Shown here: in pieces, positions 7,422 through 15,543 of the stretch
Numbering within the stretch: the first letter of the stretch is position 1
Layout of the letters: each line of letters starts with the position of its first letter
Assembly (NCBI GenBank): GCA_905214725.1
Contig: CAJMNH010000003.1
Location: 1-64,000 of the forward strand
Length of the DNA stretch: 64,000 nt
Source of the DNA: an uncultured bacterium
Lineage (GTDB): Bacteria > Bacteroidota > Bacteroidia > Bacteroidales > Rikenellaceae
Reading direction: 5' to 3'
Made by a program: the position numbers and the translations under genes
The notes under the pieces: model-generated
What the model saw: the letters and a program-made list of their open reading frames with translations, nothing else
The model's database searches: none
Told to the model about the DNA's origin: nothing

Positions 7422-8669
7422 ATGCTTTATCATCTTTTTCAATATCTCGACCATAATTACAACGTGCCCGGCGCGGGTATGTTCCAGTACATCTCGTTCC
7501 GCTCGGCGCTGGCCGTCATTTTGGCGCTGTTGATTACGATTACCTTCGGACAGGGAATCATCCGCTTCATGCAGCGCCGGCAGATCGGCGAGGAGATCCG
7601 CAATCTCGGTCTCGAAGGCCAGCTTCAGAAGCGGGGAACGCCCACGATGGGCGGCGTGATGATCCTGCTGGCCGTATTGGTTCCCATCTTGTTGTTCGGC
7701 CGTCTGGACAACATCTATATCCAACTGATGATCGTCTCGACCGTCTGGCTGGGTCTGCTGGGTTTTCTGGACGACTATATCAAAGTTTTCCGCCACAACA
7801 AGGACGGACTGAAAGGCAAGTTCAAGATCGTGGGGCAGGTCGGCATCGGCATCATCGTCGGCACGGTGATGTGCGCTTCGCCCGAGGTGGTCGTACGCGA
7901 CAAGGTGGTCGAGCCCGTTCAGCAGCTCTTTTTGGACAGCGACGGCGAGGTGATCGAAACCGTCAATACGAATCGCGTCGTGATGAGCACTCAGAGCGTC
8001 AAGACCACGCAGACGACGATTCCCTTCGTCAAGGACAACGAATTCGACTATGCGTGGTTCACGGGCGGCAACCGCGTCGCCACGTGGATTCTCTATGTGT
8101 TGGTGGCGATTCTGGTCGTCACGGCCGTCTCCAACGGCGCCAATCTGACCGACGGACTCGACGGACTGGTTTCGGGCGTTTCGGCGCCGATCGTAGTGGT
8201 ATTGGCGATTCTGGCCTATCTGTCGGGCCACATCGTCTATGCCGACTACCTCAATATCATGTATATCCCGGGGGCGGGCGAACTGGTGGTCTTCGCCGCG
8301 GCCTTCACCGGCGCGCTTATCGGGTTTCTGTGGTACAACTCCTTTCCCGCCCAGACCTTCATGGGCGACACGGGTTCGCTAGCCATCGGCGGCATCATCG
8401 CCGTTTTCGCCCTCTGCATCCGCAAGGAGTTGCTGTTGCCGATCCTTTGCGGCGTGTTTTTTGTCGAGAGCCTTTCGGTTATGACGCAGGTCTCCTATTT
8501 CAAATATACCAAACGTCGCGACGGCGAAGGCCGGCGTTTGTTCCTCATGGCTCCCATCCACCACCATTATCAGAAGAAGGGAATCTTCGAGACGAAGATC
8601 GTCATCCGCTTCTGGATCGTCAGCCTGCTGCTCTCCCTCGCGGCGCTCGCGACGCTCAAAATCCGATAG
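7422..8669 (+). CDS. mraY: Phospho-N-acetylmuramoyl-pentapeptide transferase MraY
   Basis: MraY transfers phospho-MurNAc-pentapeptide from UDP to undecaprenyl phosphate, forming lipid I in the inner membrane. Multiple membrane segments are evident. Family motifs include KRGTPTMGG, the catalytic LDDYIKVF, NLTDGLDGL and the terminal IHHHYQKKG. The protein (415 residues from the ATG at 7422, MLYHLFQYL) is longer than E. coli MraY (360). The extra length is a polar insert of about 60 residues between GTVMCAS and the NLTDGLDGL segment. An in-frame ATG at 7401 is less likely because family members begin MLY. It is placed between murE and murD. Confidence 0.96.
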   Translation: MLYHLFQYLDHNYNVPGAGMFQYISFRSALAVILALLITITFGQGIIRFMQRRQIGEEIRNLGLEGQLQKRGTPTMGGVMILLAVLVPILLFGRLDNIYIQLMIVSTVWLGLLGFLDDYIKVFRHNKDGLKGKFKIVGQVGIGIIVGTVMCASPEVVVRDKVVEPVQQLFLDSDGEVIETVNTNRVVMSTQSVKTTQTTIPFVKDNEFDYAWFTGGNRVATWILYVLVAILVVTAVSNGANLTDGLDGLVSGVSAPIVVVLAILAYLSGHIVYADYLNIMYIPGAGELVVFAAAFTGALIGFLWYNSFPAQTFMGDTGSLAIGGIIAVFALCIRKELLLPILCGVFFVESLSVMTQVSYFKYTKRRDGEGRRLFLMAPIHHHYQKKGIFETKIVIRFWIVSLLLSLAALATLKIR

Positions 8670-8693
8670 TTCAATTAAAAACCGATAAATCCT

Positions 8694-9398
8694 ATGAAAA
8701 AAATCTGGATACTGACCCTGCTGCTCGTCATCGGCGTCGCCGCACAGGCTCAGCATACGTTCAAGGGGCGCATCGCCGTGCAGGTTCCCCGCGCCGAACT
8801 GCGGCTCTCTTATGCGGAGTTCGATAAAGTCTTCTCCGGGGGCATGCAGACGGCGCAAACCGATGCCGAAGGCAGGTACCTGCTGCCCGACGACGGAAAA
8901 ATCTATGCCGTGACGCTCCATCGTCGCGACGATGCGGCCAACGCGCCGGCGCTCGCCAGCTTCTTCATTCTTCCGGGCGAGCAGCTCGAGGTGCTCGGAC
9001 TTATTCAGGACGATACGTTCGACTGGCGCGTTAAGGGTTCGCCCGTCTTCGAAGCCGATTACGAATATACCAAGGAGAATCGCGCGGAAGAGTTGCGTGC
9101 CGCGACGCTGCGCCGCCAAAACCTCGCCGGCGAATGGGACGACCTGTCGCCGGAACGGCAGCGGCAGCTCAACGCCGAACTGCGTCTGCTGGAACGCGGC
9201 ATCAAGTCCCGCCGTTGCGCCTACATTCGCAATAATCCCTCGTCGCCTCTGTCGGCCTACTACTTCACCTGTCAGCCCTTCCCGATCGAGGAGGTGGTCG
9301 ACTACTACTCGATTCTCTCTCCGTCGCTGCGAGAGGGGCGTTATGCGCCGATACTCAACTTTGTCTGCGAAATGTATCAACGTATTCTCAATGCCTGA
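8694..9398 (+). CDS. Secreted protein of unknown function, DUF4369-like
   Basis: A 234-residue protein with a clear Sec signal peptide (MKKIWILTLLLVIGVAAQAQ) and no lipobox. The mature N-terminus looks like the beta-rich DUF4369-type domain found ahead of thioredoxin domains in Bacteroidetes TlpA proteins (FKGRI..., then FFILPGEQLEVLG). After it comes a charged helical region (about residues 125-175). No thioredoxin CxxC domain is present. It sits between mraY (24-nt gap) and murD (6-nt gap), an unusual position for a secreted protein, so it is co-transcribed with wall synthesis genes. Its function is unknown, and the domain call is tentative. Confidence 0.75.
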   Translation: MKKIWILTLLLVIGVAAQAQHTFKGRIAVQVPRAELRLSYAEFDKVFSGGMQTAQTDAEGRYLLPDDGKIYAVTLHRRDDAANAPALASFFILPGEQLEVLGLIQDDTFDWRVKGSPVFEADYEYTKENRAEELRAATLRRQNLAGEWDDLSPERQRQLNAELRLLERGIKSRRCAYIRNNPSSPLSAYYFTCQPFPIEEVVDYYSILSPSLREGRYAPILNFVCEMYQRILNA

Positions 9399-9404
9399 TT
9401 CGCG

Positions 9405-10757
9405 ATGAAAAAACTGGTTGTATTGGGCGGCGGAATCAGCGGCTACGGCTCGGCGATTCTTGCCCGCAGGAAGGGATTTGACGTCTTTCTGTCCGACAGC
9501 GGCCGCATCGCCGACCGTTACAAGATGAAACTCGAGGCGTGGGGCGTGCCTTACGAAGAGGGCGGACATACCGAGGAGCGGATTCTCGCCGCTTCGGAGT
9601 GCGTCAAATCGCCCGGCATCCCCGACTCGGCGCCTATCGTGCGCAAACTGCGCGAGCGGGGCGTACGAATCATCTCCGAAATCGAGTTCGCGGGCCGTTA
9701 TCTCGACGGAGCCCGCACGATCTGCATCACCGGCTCCAACGGTAAGACGACCACCACGTCGCTGATTTACAAGATTCTGCGCGATGCGGGCTGCAACGTA
9801 GCCTTGGGCGGCAATATCGGCGAGAGTTTCGCCTATTCCGTGGCTACCGGCCATTACGACTGGTATGTGCTGGAACTCAGCTCGTTCCAGCTGGACGGCA
9901 TGTATAAGTTCCGCGCCGATATCGGCGTTCTGATGAATATTACGCCCGACCACCTCGACCGTTACGACCATTCGTTCGCCAACTATGCCGCATCGAAGAT
10001 GCGCATTGCGCAGAATCAGCGCGCCTCCGACTGCTTCATCTATTCGGCCGACGACGAGAACGTCTGGTCGCTGCTGCCGGCGTACCGGTTGCCGCAGCGG
10101 CAATTGCCCTTCGCCGCCCGAACGGCCGTCGCCGGCAGCGACGGCGATGCGTTTCTGAGCCGTGACGGGCGTTTTACGGCCACCGTGGGCGACCGCGTGG
10201 TCGTGGTCGATACGCGCCGGATGCGTATCAAGGGGCTTCATAATGCCTACAATGCCATGGCTGCGGCATTGGCGGCGCTGGCCGCAGGCGTTGGCCCCGA
10301 CCGTATCCGCCGCTCGATCTATGCCTTTGCCCCTGTCGAGCACCGCCTCGAACCCGTGCGCGAGATCGGCGGCGTGCTGTGGATCAACGATTCGAAGGCA
10401 ACCAACGTCGATTCGGTCTGGTATGCGCTCGAGAGTATGAAACGCCCCGTGGTGTGGATCGCCGGCGGAACCGACAAGGGCAACGATTACGAACCGCTCA
10501 AGGCCTTCGCCCGCGAGAAGGTGCATACGCTTGTCTGCATGGGCGTCGACAACCGCAAGCTGGTCAGGGAGTTTACGGGCGTCGTACCGGAGGTGATCTC
10601 CACGGCGTCGCTCGACGAGGCGATGGAGGCCTGCCGGAAGGCGGCCCGTTCGGGCGATGTCGTATTGTTGTCGCCCGCTTGCGCATCGTTCGACCTGTTC
10701 AAGAATTACGAACAGCGCGGCGAGCTGTTCAAGAAGTGGGTCGGCGAATATCTCTGA
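9405..10757 (+). CDS. murD: UDP-N-acetylmuramoylalanine:D-glutamate ligase MurD
   Basis: MurD adds D-glutamate to UDP-MurNAc-L-alanine in the cytoplasm. The 450-residue length is normal. The N-terminal UDP-binding Rossmann start is LVVLGGGISGYGSAILA, the ATP loop is ITGSNGKTTTTSLI (about residues 106-119), then NITPDHLDRY, EHRLE and NDSKATN follow, all standard for the Mur ligase family. The gene begins six nucleotides after the unknown secreted protein and precedes ftsW by a 68-nt gap that contains a strong hairpin. Confidence 0.96.
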   Translation: MKKLVVLGGGISGYGSAILARRKGFDVFLSDSGRIADRYKMKLEAWGVPYEEGGHTEERILAASECVKSPGIPDSAPIVRKLRERGVRIISEIEFAGRYLDGARTICITGSNGKTTTTSLIYKILRDAGCNVALGGNIGESFAYSVATGHYDWYVLELSSFQLDGMYKFRADIGVLMNITPDHLDRYDHSFANYAASKMRIAQNQRASDCFIYSADDENVWSLLPAYRLPQRQLPFAARTAVAGSDGDAFLSRDGRFTATVGDRVVVVDTRRMRIKGLHNAYNAMAAALAALAAGVGPDRIRRSIYAFAPVEHRLEPVREIGGVLWINDSKATNVDSVWYALESMKRPVVWIAGGTDKGNDYEPLKAFAREKVHTLVCMGVDNRKLVREFTGVVPEVISTASLDEAMEACRKAARSGDVVLLSPACASFDLFKNYEQRGELFKKWVGEYL

Positions 10758-10774
10758 CCCTTCCGATGACGAAT

Positions 10775-10807
10775 CCGTCCGGCGCAGGAGCGCCTGCCGC
10801 CGGACGG
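10775..10807 (+). other. Strong hairpin between murD and ftsW
   Basis: CCGTCCGGCGCAGG pairs with CCTGCCGCCGGACGG across an AGCG loop, with one bulged C. There is no T run after it, so it is not a classical terminator. It lies 18 nt before the ftsW start and may influence mRNA processing or ftsW translation. Confidence 0.55.
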
Positions 10808-10825
10808 CGATAACGACGACCGAAA

Positions 10826-12109
10826 ATGAAAGAGCCTCAATTCCAAGAAACAACTTCCCCCGCGCCGCAGAACGGTCTGCGCGCGATAATCGGTTCGGTG
10901 TTTACCGGCGACCGCGTGCTGTGGATCATTATCGCGGCGTTGGCCGTCGTTTCGGTGCTGGTGGTCTACTCTTCGACCGCCAAGATGGCTTATGACGCTC
11001 ATACGGCGCGTTCGACGGCGCATTTCCTGCGGCAGCAGCTGGGCATCCTGATCCTCTGCATTCCGGTGATCGTCATCGTTCACAAGATCAACTGTCGCGT
11101 CTACAATCGTCTGGCGCCGCCGGTTTATGCGCTGAGCCTGCTGCTCACGCTGGCCGTCTACTTCATCGGCGCCACGACCAACGGCGCCGCGCGGTGGATT
11201 CCCGTAGCGGGTTTCCAGTTCCAGCCTTCGGAAGCGTTGAAGGTCGCTACCATTCTCTTGCTGGCGCGCCAGTTGGCCGCCCGCCAGAGCAAGATCGACC
11301 GCATCCGCATCATCCCGTCGCTCAACCCCTTCAGGTGGCGCACGCCGGCGCAGCGTAAAATTTGGCGCGAGGGGACGATTCCCATCCTGCTGCCCGTGTT
11401 GCTGTCGTGCGTGGTGATCTTTCCGGCGCATACCTCGTCGGCGATGCTGGTTTTTCTGACCTCGCTGGTGATGATGCTCATCGGCCGCGTGCGGATGAGC
11501 GAACTGACGCGGCTCGTGGGATTGGCCTGCGTCGCCGTTCTGCTGGCGGGCTTGCTCAATCTGGGCCGGAGCGAGACGGCGGGCGGGCGCGTGAGCACGT
11601 GGATCGACCTGTGGATCTCGCCGCAGACCGAGAAGCCGATCGACCGGCTGACCGATACCGAACGGTCGATGATCGCCATCCACAACGGCGGACTGCTGGG
11701 CGAAGGCGCGGGTCAGAGCGCCATGCGCGTCGAGATGATCCATCCCGAAAGCGACTACGCCTATGCCTTTTTCGTCGAGGAGTACGGCATCATTCTGGCC
11801 GGCATCCTGCTGATGCTCTATCTGTGGATTTTCTTCCGCGCACGCGAAATCTTCGTGCGCTGCGGCACGGCCTTTCCGGGATTGCTGGTCTTGGGGCTTG
11901 CGCTGATGATCACGTGTCAGGCGTTGCTGCACGTAATGGTGACGGTCAACCTGATGCCCGAGACGGGACAGACGCTGCCGCTCATTTCTCGCGGCGGTTC
12001 GTCGGTGCTCTTTACGGTTATCGCGTTGGGAATGATCCTGAGCGTCAGCCGCCAGAACGACGAGCATTCGCACGACGCGCCCCGTTCGGAATCGATCTAC
12101 GAAAAATAA
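10826..12109 (+). CDS. ftsW: Septal peptidoglycan polymerase FtsW (SEDS family)
   Basis: FtsW is the SEDS glycosyltransferase that polymerises lipid II at the septum together with FtsI. This 427-residue polytopic protein has about ten membrane segments, a large extracellular loop in the second half, and the signature PETGQTLPLISRGGSSVLF near residue 378. FtsW is preferred over RodA because of its position after murD. No murG, murC, ftsQ, ftsA or ftsZ follows here; the next gene is an acyltransferase 16 nt downstream. Confidence 0.93.
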   Translation: MKEPQFQETTSPAPQNGLRAIIGSVFTGDRVLWIIIAALAVVSVLVVYSSTAKMAYDAHTARSTAHFLRQQLGILILCIPVIVIVHKINCRVYNRLAPPVYALSLLLTLAVYFIGATTNGAARWIPVAGFQFQPSEALKVATILLLARQLAARQSKIDRIRIIPSLNPFRWRTPAQRKIWREGTIPILLPVLLSCVVIFPAHTSSAMLVFLTSLVMMLIGRVRMSELTRLVGLACVAVLLAGLLNLGRSETAGGRVSTWIDLWISPQTEKPIDRLTDTERSMIAIHNGGLLGEGAGQSAMRVEMIHPESDYAYAFFVEEYGIILAGILLMLYLWIFFRAREIFVRCGTAFPGLLVLGLALMITCQALLHVMVTVNLMPETGQTLPLISRGGSSVLFTVIALGMILSVSRQNDEHSHDAPRSESIYEK

Positions 12110-12125
12110 TCCGATTTTAACGTTT

Positions 12126-13127
12126 ATGAACCCTCCCCGGCGTGACCGACAGATCGACCTTTGCTATGTGATCGGCATTCTGCTGGTCGTCGCCGGCCAT
12201 TCGGGAGCGGATCAGCATTTCAATTCGACGGCGTTGTTCCGCTGGATTTATGCCTTCCACATGCCGCTCTTCTTCGCCTTGTCGGGCTATTTGTTCCGTT
12301 ACGGCGGCGGTAGCGGACGCATGCCTTTCGGGACGTTCGCCCGCCGTCGGGCCGTGCGGCTGCTCGTGCCGCTTTGGGTCTGGACGACGCTCGTCTTTAT
12401 CCCCAAGGGGTTGTTGAGCGCCTATGCCATGCGTCCTTCGGAGTTGAGTTTGGCGGCCTATCTGCATGCCTTTCTCTATCCGGCCGACAATCCGATCCGG
12501 CCCTTCTGGTTTCTGGAGGTGTTGTTCGAAGTGAGTGTTGCGGGTTACGCCGTCGACCGGATCGTCCGCGGATGCTCCCTGCCGCTTCTGATGATTGCGG
12601 GTCTGTGCCTCGTCGCCAACCGATTGATCGCTCCGAGGGGCGGAGAGTTGCTGATGCTGCCCGACGTATTGTGGTATGCCGCTTTCTTTTTGCTGGGGAT
12701 GATCGCCTGCACATATCGCAGCGGATTTTGGGAGCGGCTGCGACGCCCGTCGGCCGTGCTTTTCTGGGGTGCGGCGTCGCTTGTGACCCTGTGGTTTCCG
12801 TCGCACGTTGCCGCGCCTTTCTATGCGCTGGCGGGCATCCTTTTCGTCGCTTCGTGCGCAGCGTTTCTAACCGCCGGCAGTGCGCGGCTGCCGCTCGCCG
12901 GCGATCTGCGCCGTTATACCTTTACGATCTATCTGCTGCACGTGCTGCCCATCGGCCTGCTGCGGGGGTTGCTTTATCCCCGTCTGACAATCGATCCGGC
13001 GCTCTTTTCGATCCTGCTCTTCGTGTCGGGCGTGACGATTCCGTGGATGGTCGGTCGGGCAGCGGAGCGGTGGCTTTCCCCCGTTACCGTCGGGGGCCGT
13101 CTGTCGCGCCGGTTGCTCGGACTATAA
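12126..13127 (+). CDS. Acyltransferase family 3 membrane protein
   Basis: A 333-residue multi-pass protein of the Acyl_transf_3 (OafA/WecH-type) family, which O-acylates sugars of cell-surface glycans, usually with acetyl groups. The N-terminal RQIDLCYVIGILLVVAGHS and the FHMPLFFALSGYLFR block (about residues 43-57) are diagnostic. Around nine or ten hydrophobic segments follow. It starts 16 nt after ftsW and has no obvious promoter of its own, so it is expected to be transcribed with the division cluster. The acceptor is unknown; peptidoglycan modification is possible from context but unproven. Confidence 0.85.
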   Translation: MNPPRRDRQIDLCYVIGILLVVAGHSGADQHFNSTALFRWIYAFHMPLFFALSGYLFRYGGGSGRMPFGTFARRRAVRLLVPLWVWTTLVFIPKGLLSAYAMRPSELSLAAYLHAFLYPADNPIRPFWFLEVLFEVSVAGYAVDRIVRGCSLPLLMIAGLCLVANRLIAPRGGELLMLPDVLWYAAFFLLGMIACTYRSGFWERLRRPSAVLFWGAASLVTLWFPSHVAAPFYALAGILFVASCAAFLTAGSARLPLAGDLRRYTFTIYLLHVLPIGLLRGLLYPRLTIDPALFSILLFVSGVTIPWMVGRAAERWLSPVTVGGRLSRRLLGL

Positions 13128-13130
13128 AAA

Positions 13131-13190
13131 CGTTTTCGTTAAGCCGAGCGCAGAACCGAAGTTGTTCGGGCTATGCCGAGGCGAGAAAAC
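13131..13190 (-). repeat. Dispersed repeat with dyad (CTCGGCATA...TCTGCGCTCG family), copy 1
   Basis: Read on the minus strand, the core (13145-13180) starts CTCGGCATA and ends TCTGCGCTCG, with a small dyad (CCGAA/TTCGG) between. Outer arms CGTTTTC and GAAAACG are also complementary. The same two ends frame a different dyad at 20097-20133. This copy lies between two converging genes and could act as a terminator for either. Confidence 0.65.
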
Positions 13191-13195
13191 GACTG

Positions 13196-14209
13196 CTAAA
13201 AAGCGAACCATTTGGCCAGCAGATAGCCTCCGCCCAGCAGCCATAAATAGAGCAGCCCCGCGAGAGCGAACGGTTTGAGACCGGCGCGTTTGAATTTCTC
13301 GAAACTGGTTTCGGCGCCCAGCGCTGTCATGGCCATCGTCAGCAGGAAGGTGTCGAACGAATTGATTCCGTCGACCGCCATCGCGGGCAGCAGGTCGAAG
13401 GAGTTGAACCCGATGACGGCCAGAAAACCGAATGCGAACCAAGGAATCGCGATCTTCGTACGCCCTGTTCCGCCTTTCGTGCGGCGGGCCAGCAGCAATC
13501 CCATCGCCAGCAGTACGGGCGCCAGCATCATTACGCGGATCATCTTGACGATAATCGCGCTGTCTGCGATCTCGGGGCTCATGGCGTTGCCCGCCCCCAC
13601 GACGTGCGCCACCTCGTGCAGCGTCGCTCCCGTGTAGAGTCCCATCTGTTCGGGCGTCAGGTCGAAGATGCCGGCGCGCCACAATGCCGGATAGAGAAAC
13701 ATCGAAATCGTGCCGAAGATCACGACCGTCGAGACCGCCACGGCGGTTTTATGCGGTTCGGCTTTCACGACGGGCTCTGCGCCCAGCACCGCCGCTGCGC
13801 CGCAGATGGCGCTGCCCGTCGAGGTCAACAGCGCCAGATCGCTGTCCATTTTCAGCAACCGTCCCAGAAGAACGCCCAGCAACAGCGTGCCGACGACCAC
13901 TACGGCGTCTATGGCGATCGCCGGCGCGCCGATGGCCACGACGCTCTGGAACGTCAGGCGGAATCCGTAGAGCACGATGCCCGTGCGCAGCAGTTGTTTC
14001 GAACAGAAAAGAATCCCCGGAACCCACGTTTCGGGCAGATGGTTGCGCAGGCTGTTGGCATAGAGCATGCCGAGCAGAATGCCCAGAATCAACGGGCTGA
14101 ACGAGAGGTCGCGCGCGATCTGCGTGTCGGCCAGATAGAATGCTGCGCACGAAAAGAGTGCGATGAGCAGGATGCCGTGGAGTACGTTTCCGCGTTTTTC
14201 AGAGAACAT
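13196..14209 (-). CDS. YeiH-type putative sulfate exporter
   Basis: A 337-residue protein of the conserved membrane family PF03601 (E. coli YeiH), annotated in databases as a putative sulfate exporter, though substrates are poorly established. About ten membrane segments are visible, with the conserved PETWVPGILFCSKQLLRTGIV, STGSAICGAAAV and TLHEVAHVVGAG blocks. I chose the ATG at 14209 (MFSEKRGNV). A longer frame to 14326 adds 39 residues that look non-coding. The leader upstream is long and contains a 12-bp inverted repeat. It converges with the acyltransferase gene. Confidence 0.88.
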   Translation of the reverse strand: MFSEKRGNVLHGILLIALFSCAAFYLADTQIARDLSFSPLILGILLGMLYANSLRNHLPETWVPGILFCSKQLLRTGIVLYGFRLTFQSVVAIGAPAIAIDAVVVVGTLLLGVLLGRLLKMDSDLALLTSTGSAICGAAAVLGAEPVVKAEPHKTAVAVSTVVIFGTISMFLYPALWRAGIFDLTPEQMGLYTGATLHEVAHVVGAGNAMSPEIADSAIIVKMIRVMMLAPVLLAMGLLLARRTKGGTGRTKIAIPWFAFGFLAVIGFNSFDLLPAMAVDGINSFDTFLLTMAMTALGAETSFEKFKRAGLKPFALAGLLYLWLLGGGYLLAKWFAF

Positions 14210-14220
14210 GGGCTTCGTGT

Positions 14221-14285
14221 GAGTTCGACGTAATTGAACGTTGTATTCATTTGCAGGGTATCCCAATACGAAATACGTCGAACTC
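14221..14285 (-). repeat. 12-bp perfect inverted repeat in the yeiH leader
   Basis: The arms GAGTTCGACGTA and TACGTCGAACTC are separated by 41 nt. The intervening sequence contains a second, smaller dyad (GTATT/AATAC). The position directly before the start codon suggests either an RNA structure or an operator pair. Confidence 0.6.
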
Positions 14286-14498
14286 GTATTCCGGCGTCTT
14301 ACCGGCGTCGGATTCCATATTGACAACCCGTCAAAATCGGCCTTTTCTGAGGAGGCTTATCGTGCGGCTTCGTGTCTGACGGAGGATAAATCCCGGCTCT
14401 TTTACATGAAGCGGCCCAAAGGTACGACATATGACGAAGAAAACAGCCGTTTTTGTGAACAAATGTAAAGAATGTGTACAACAATTGAAAAAAAGTAT

Positions 14499-14506
14499 TA
14501 CTTTTG
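14499..14506 (+). promoter_or_regulatory. -7 box of mdh promoter
   Basis: TACTTTTG matches TAnnTTTG. It lies 45 nt before the chosen mdh ATG. No convincing -33 TTTG is seen at about 20 nt upstream. Confidence 0.55.
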
Positions 14507-14550
14507 CGATGCGATTCACTGTTAATTCTCTAACAATAATAGTTGTAGTT

Positions 14551-15543
14551 ATGGCTTTTCTGACAAACGAAAAATTGACGATCGTCGGCGCTGCCGGCAT
14601 GATCGGTTCGAACATGGCGCAGACCGCGCTGATGATGGGTTTGACCTCCAACCTCTGTCTGTACGACGTCTTCTCTCCCGAGGGCGTGGCCGAGGAGATG
14701 CGTCAATGCGGTTTCGACGGCGTGAAGATCACGGCGACCACCGACGTGAAAGAGGCTTTCGCCGATGCCAAGTATATCATCTCTTCGGGCGGCGCTCCGC
14801 GTAAGGCCGGCATGACCCGCGAAGACCTGCTCAAAGGCAACTGCGAGATCGCCGAGCAGCTGGGCAAGGATATCAAGAACTACTGCCCCGATGTGAAGCA
14901 CGTGGTGATTATCTTCAATCCTGCCGACCTGACGGGGCTGGTGACGCTGCTCTACTCCGGTCTGAAACCTTCGCAGGTGACGACGCTGGCCGCTCTCGAC
15001 TCGACCCGTTTGCAAAGCGCTCTGGCCAAGAAGTTCGGCGTGATGCAGAACGAGATCACGGGTTGCGCCACCTATGGCGGCCACGGCGAGCAGATGGCCG
15101 TGTTCGGCAGCGCCGTGAAGGTAGCCGGCAAACCGCTGAGCGGGATTATCGGTACGCCGGCGTTCCCGGTCGAGGAGTGGAAGCAGATGCAGCAGGACGT
15201 AACGAAGGGCGGCGCCAAGATCATCGAGCTGCGCGGTCGTTCGTCGTTCCAGAGCCCGTCCTATCTCTCGGTCGAAATGATCCGTTCGGTGATGGGCGGG
15301 GAACCGTTCCGCTGGCCGGCCGGCACGTTCGTCAACAACGAGAAATACAAGTGCATCATGATGGCCATGAAGACCACGCTCGACGCTACGGGTTGCCACT
15401 ACGAGGTTCCGACGGGTACGGCCGACGAGGTTGCGAGCCTCGACGCCAGCTACGAGCACCTCTGCAAGATGCGCGACGAACTCGTGACGCTCGACATCGT
15501 GCCTCCCGTATCGGAGTGGTCGAAGATCAATCCGAACCTCTGA
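14551..15543 (+). CDS. mdh: Malate dehydrogenase
   Basis: Interconverts malate and oxaloacetate with NAD in the reductive or oxidative TCA branch used by Bacteroidales for succinate production. The protein starts MAFLTNEKLTIVGAAGMIGS, with the nucleotide-binding GAAGMIG loop typical of the family. It has SGGAPRKAGMTREDLL in the mobile loop region, and the catalytic His lies in ATYGGHGEQM. I chose the ATG at 14551 (330 residues). The frame opens earlier, at 14431, but that extension overlaps the promoter. The gene is monocistronic, with its own promoter and a strong terminator. Confidence 0.95.
   Translation: MAFLTNEKLTIVGAAGMIGSNMAQTALMMGLTSNLCLYDVFSPEGVAEEMRQCGFDGVKITATTDVKEAFADAKYIISSGGAPRKAGMTREDLLKGNCEIAEQLGKDIKNYCPDVKHVVIIFNPADLTGLVTLLYSGLKPSQVTTLAALDSTRLQSALAKKFGVMQNEITGCATYGGHGEQMAVFGSAVKVAGKPLSGIIGTPAFPVEEWKQMQQDVTKGGAKIIELRGRSSFQSPSYLSVEMIRSVMGGEPFRWPAGTFVNNEKYKCIMMAMKTTLDATGCHYEVPTGTADEVASLDASYEHLCKMRDELVTLDIVPPVSEWSKINPNL

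Larger units (their letters stand above)
14210..14550. promoter_or_regulatory. Divergent regulatory region between yeiH-like gene and mdh
   Basis: No gene is supported here. On the minus strand two perfect TAnnTTTG boxes occur (TACCTTTG at 14417-14424 and TACATTTG at 14460-14467), which implies a leader of about 200 nt or more for the exporter gene. A perfect 12-bp inverted repeat (GAGTTCGACGTA at 14221-14232, TACGTCGAACTC at 14274-14285) lies just before its start. The mdh -7 box lies at 14499-14506 on the plus strand. An open frame at 14241-14468 looks spurious. Confidence 0.6.

Noticed and set aside
5904..8231. 775-residue minus-strand frame over murE and mraY
   Set aside because: Antisense to two essential, motif-rich genes; composition (Arg, His, Asp, Gln) is typical of shadow translation.
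8379..10853. 824-residue minus-strand frame over mraY, the unknown secreted protein and murD
   Set aside because: Spans several real genes on the opposite strand; no domain or start signal.
14210..14416. Known riboswitch class in the yeiH leader
   Set aside because: I looked for SAM, TPP and cobalamin core motifs and found none, so I report only the inverted repeat.
14241..14468. 75-residue plus-strand frame in the yeiH-mdh spacer
   Set aside because: Overlaps the inverted repeat and promoter boxes, has no recognisable features and stops just before the mdh promoter.
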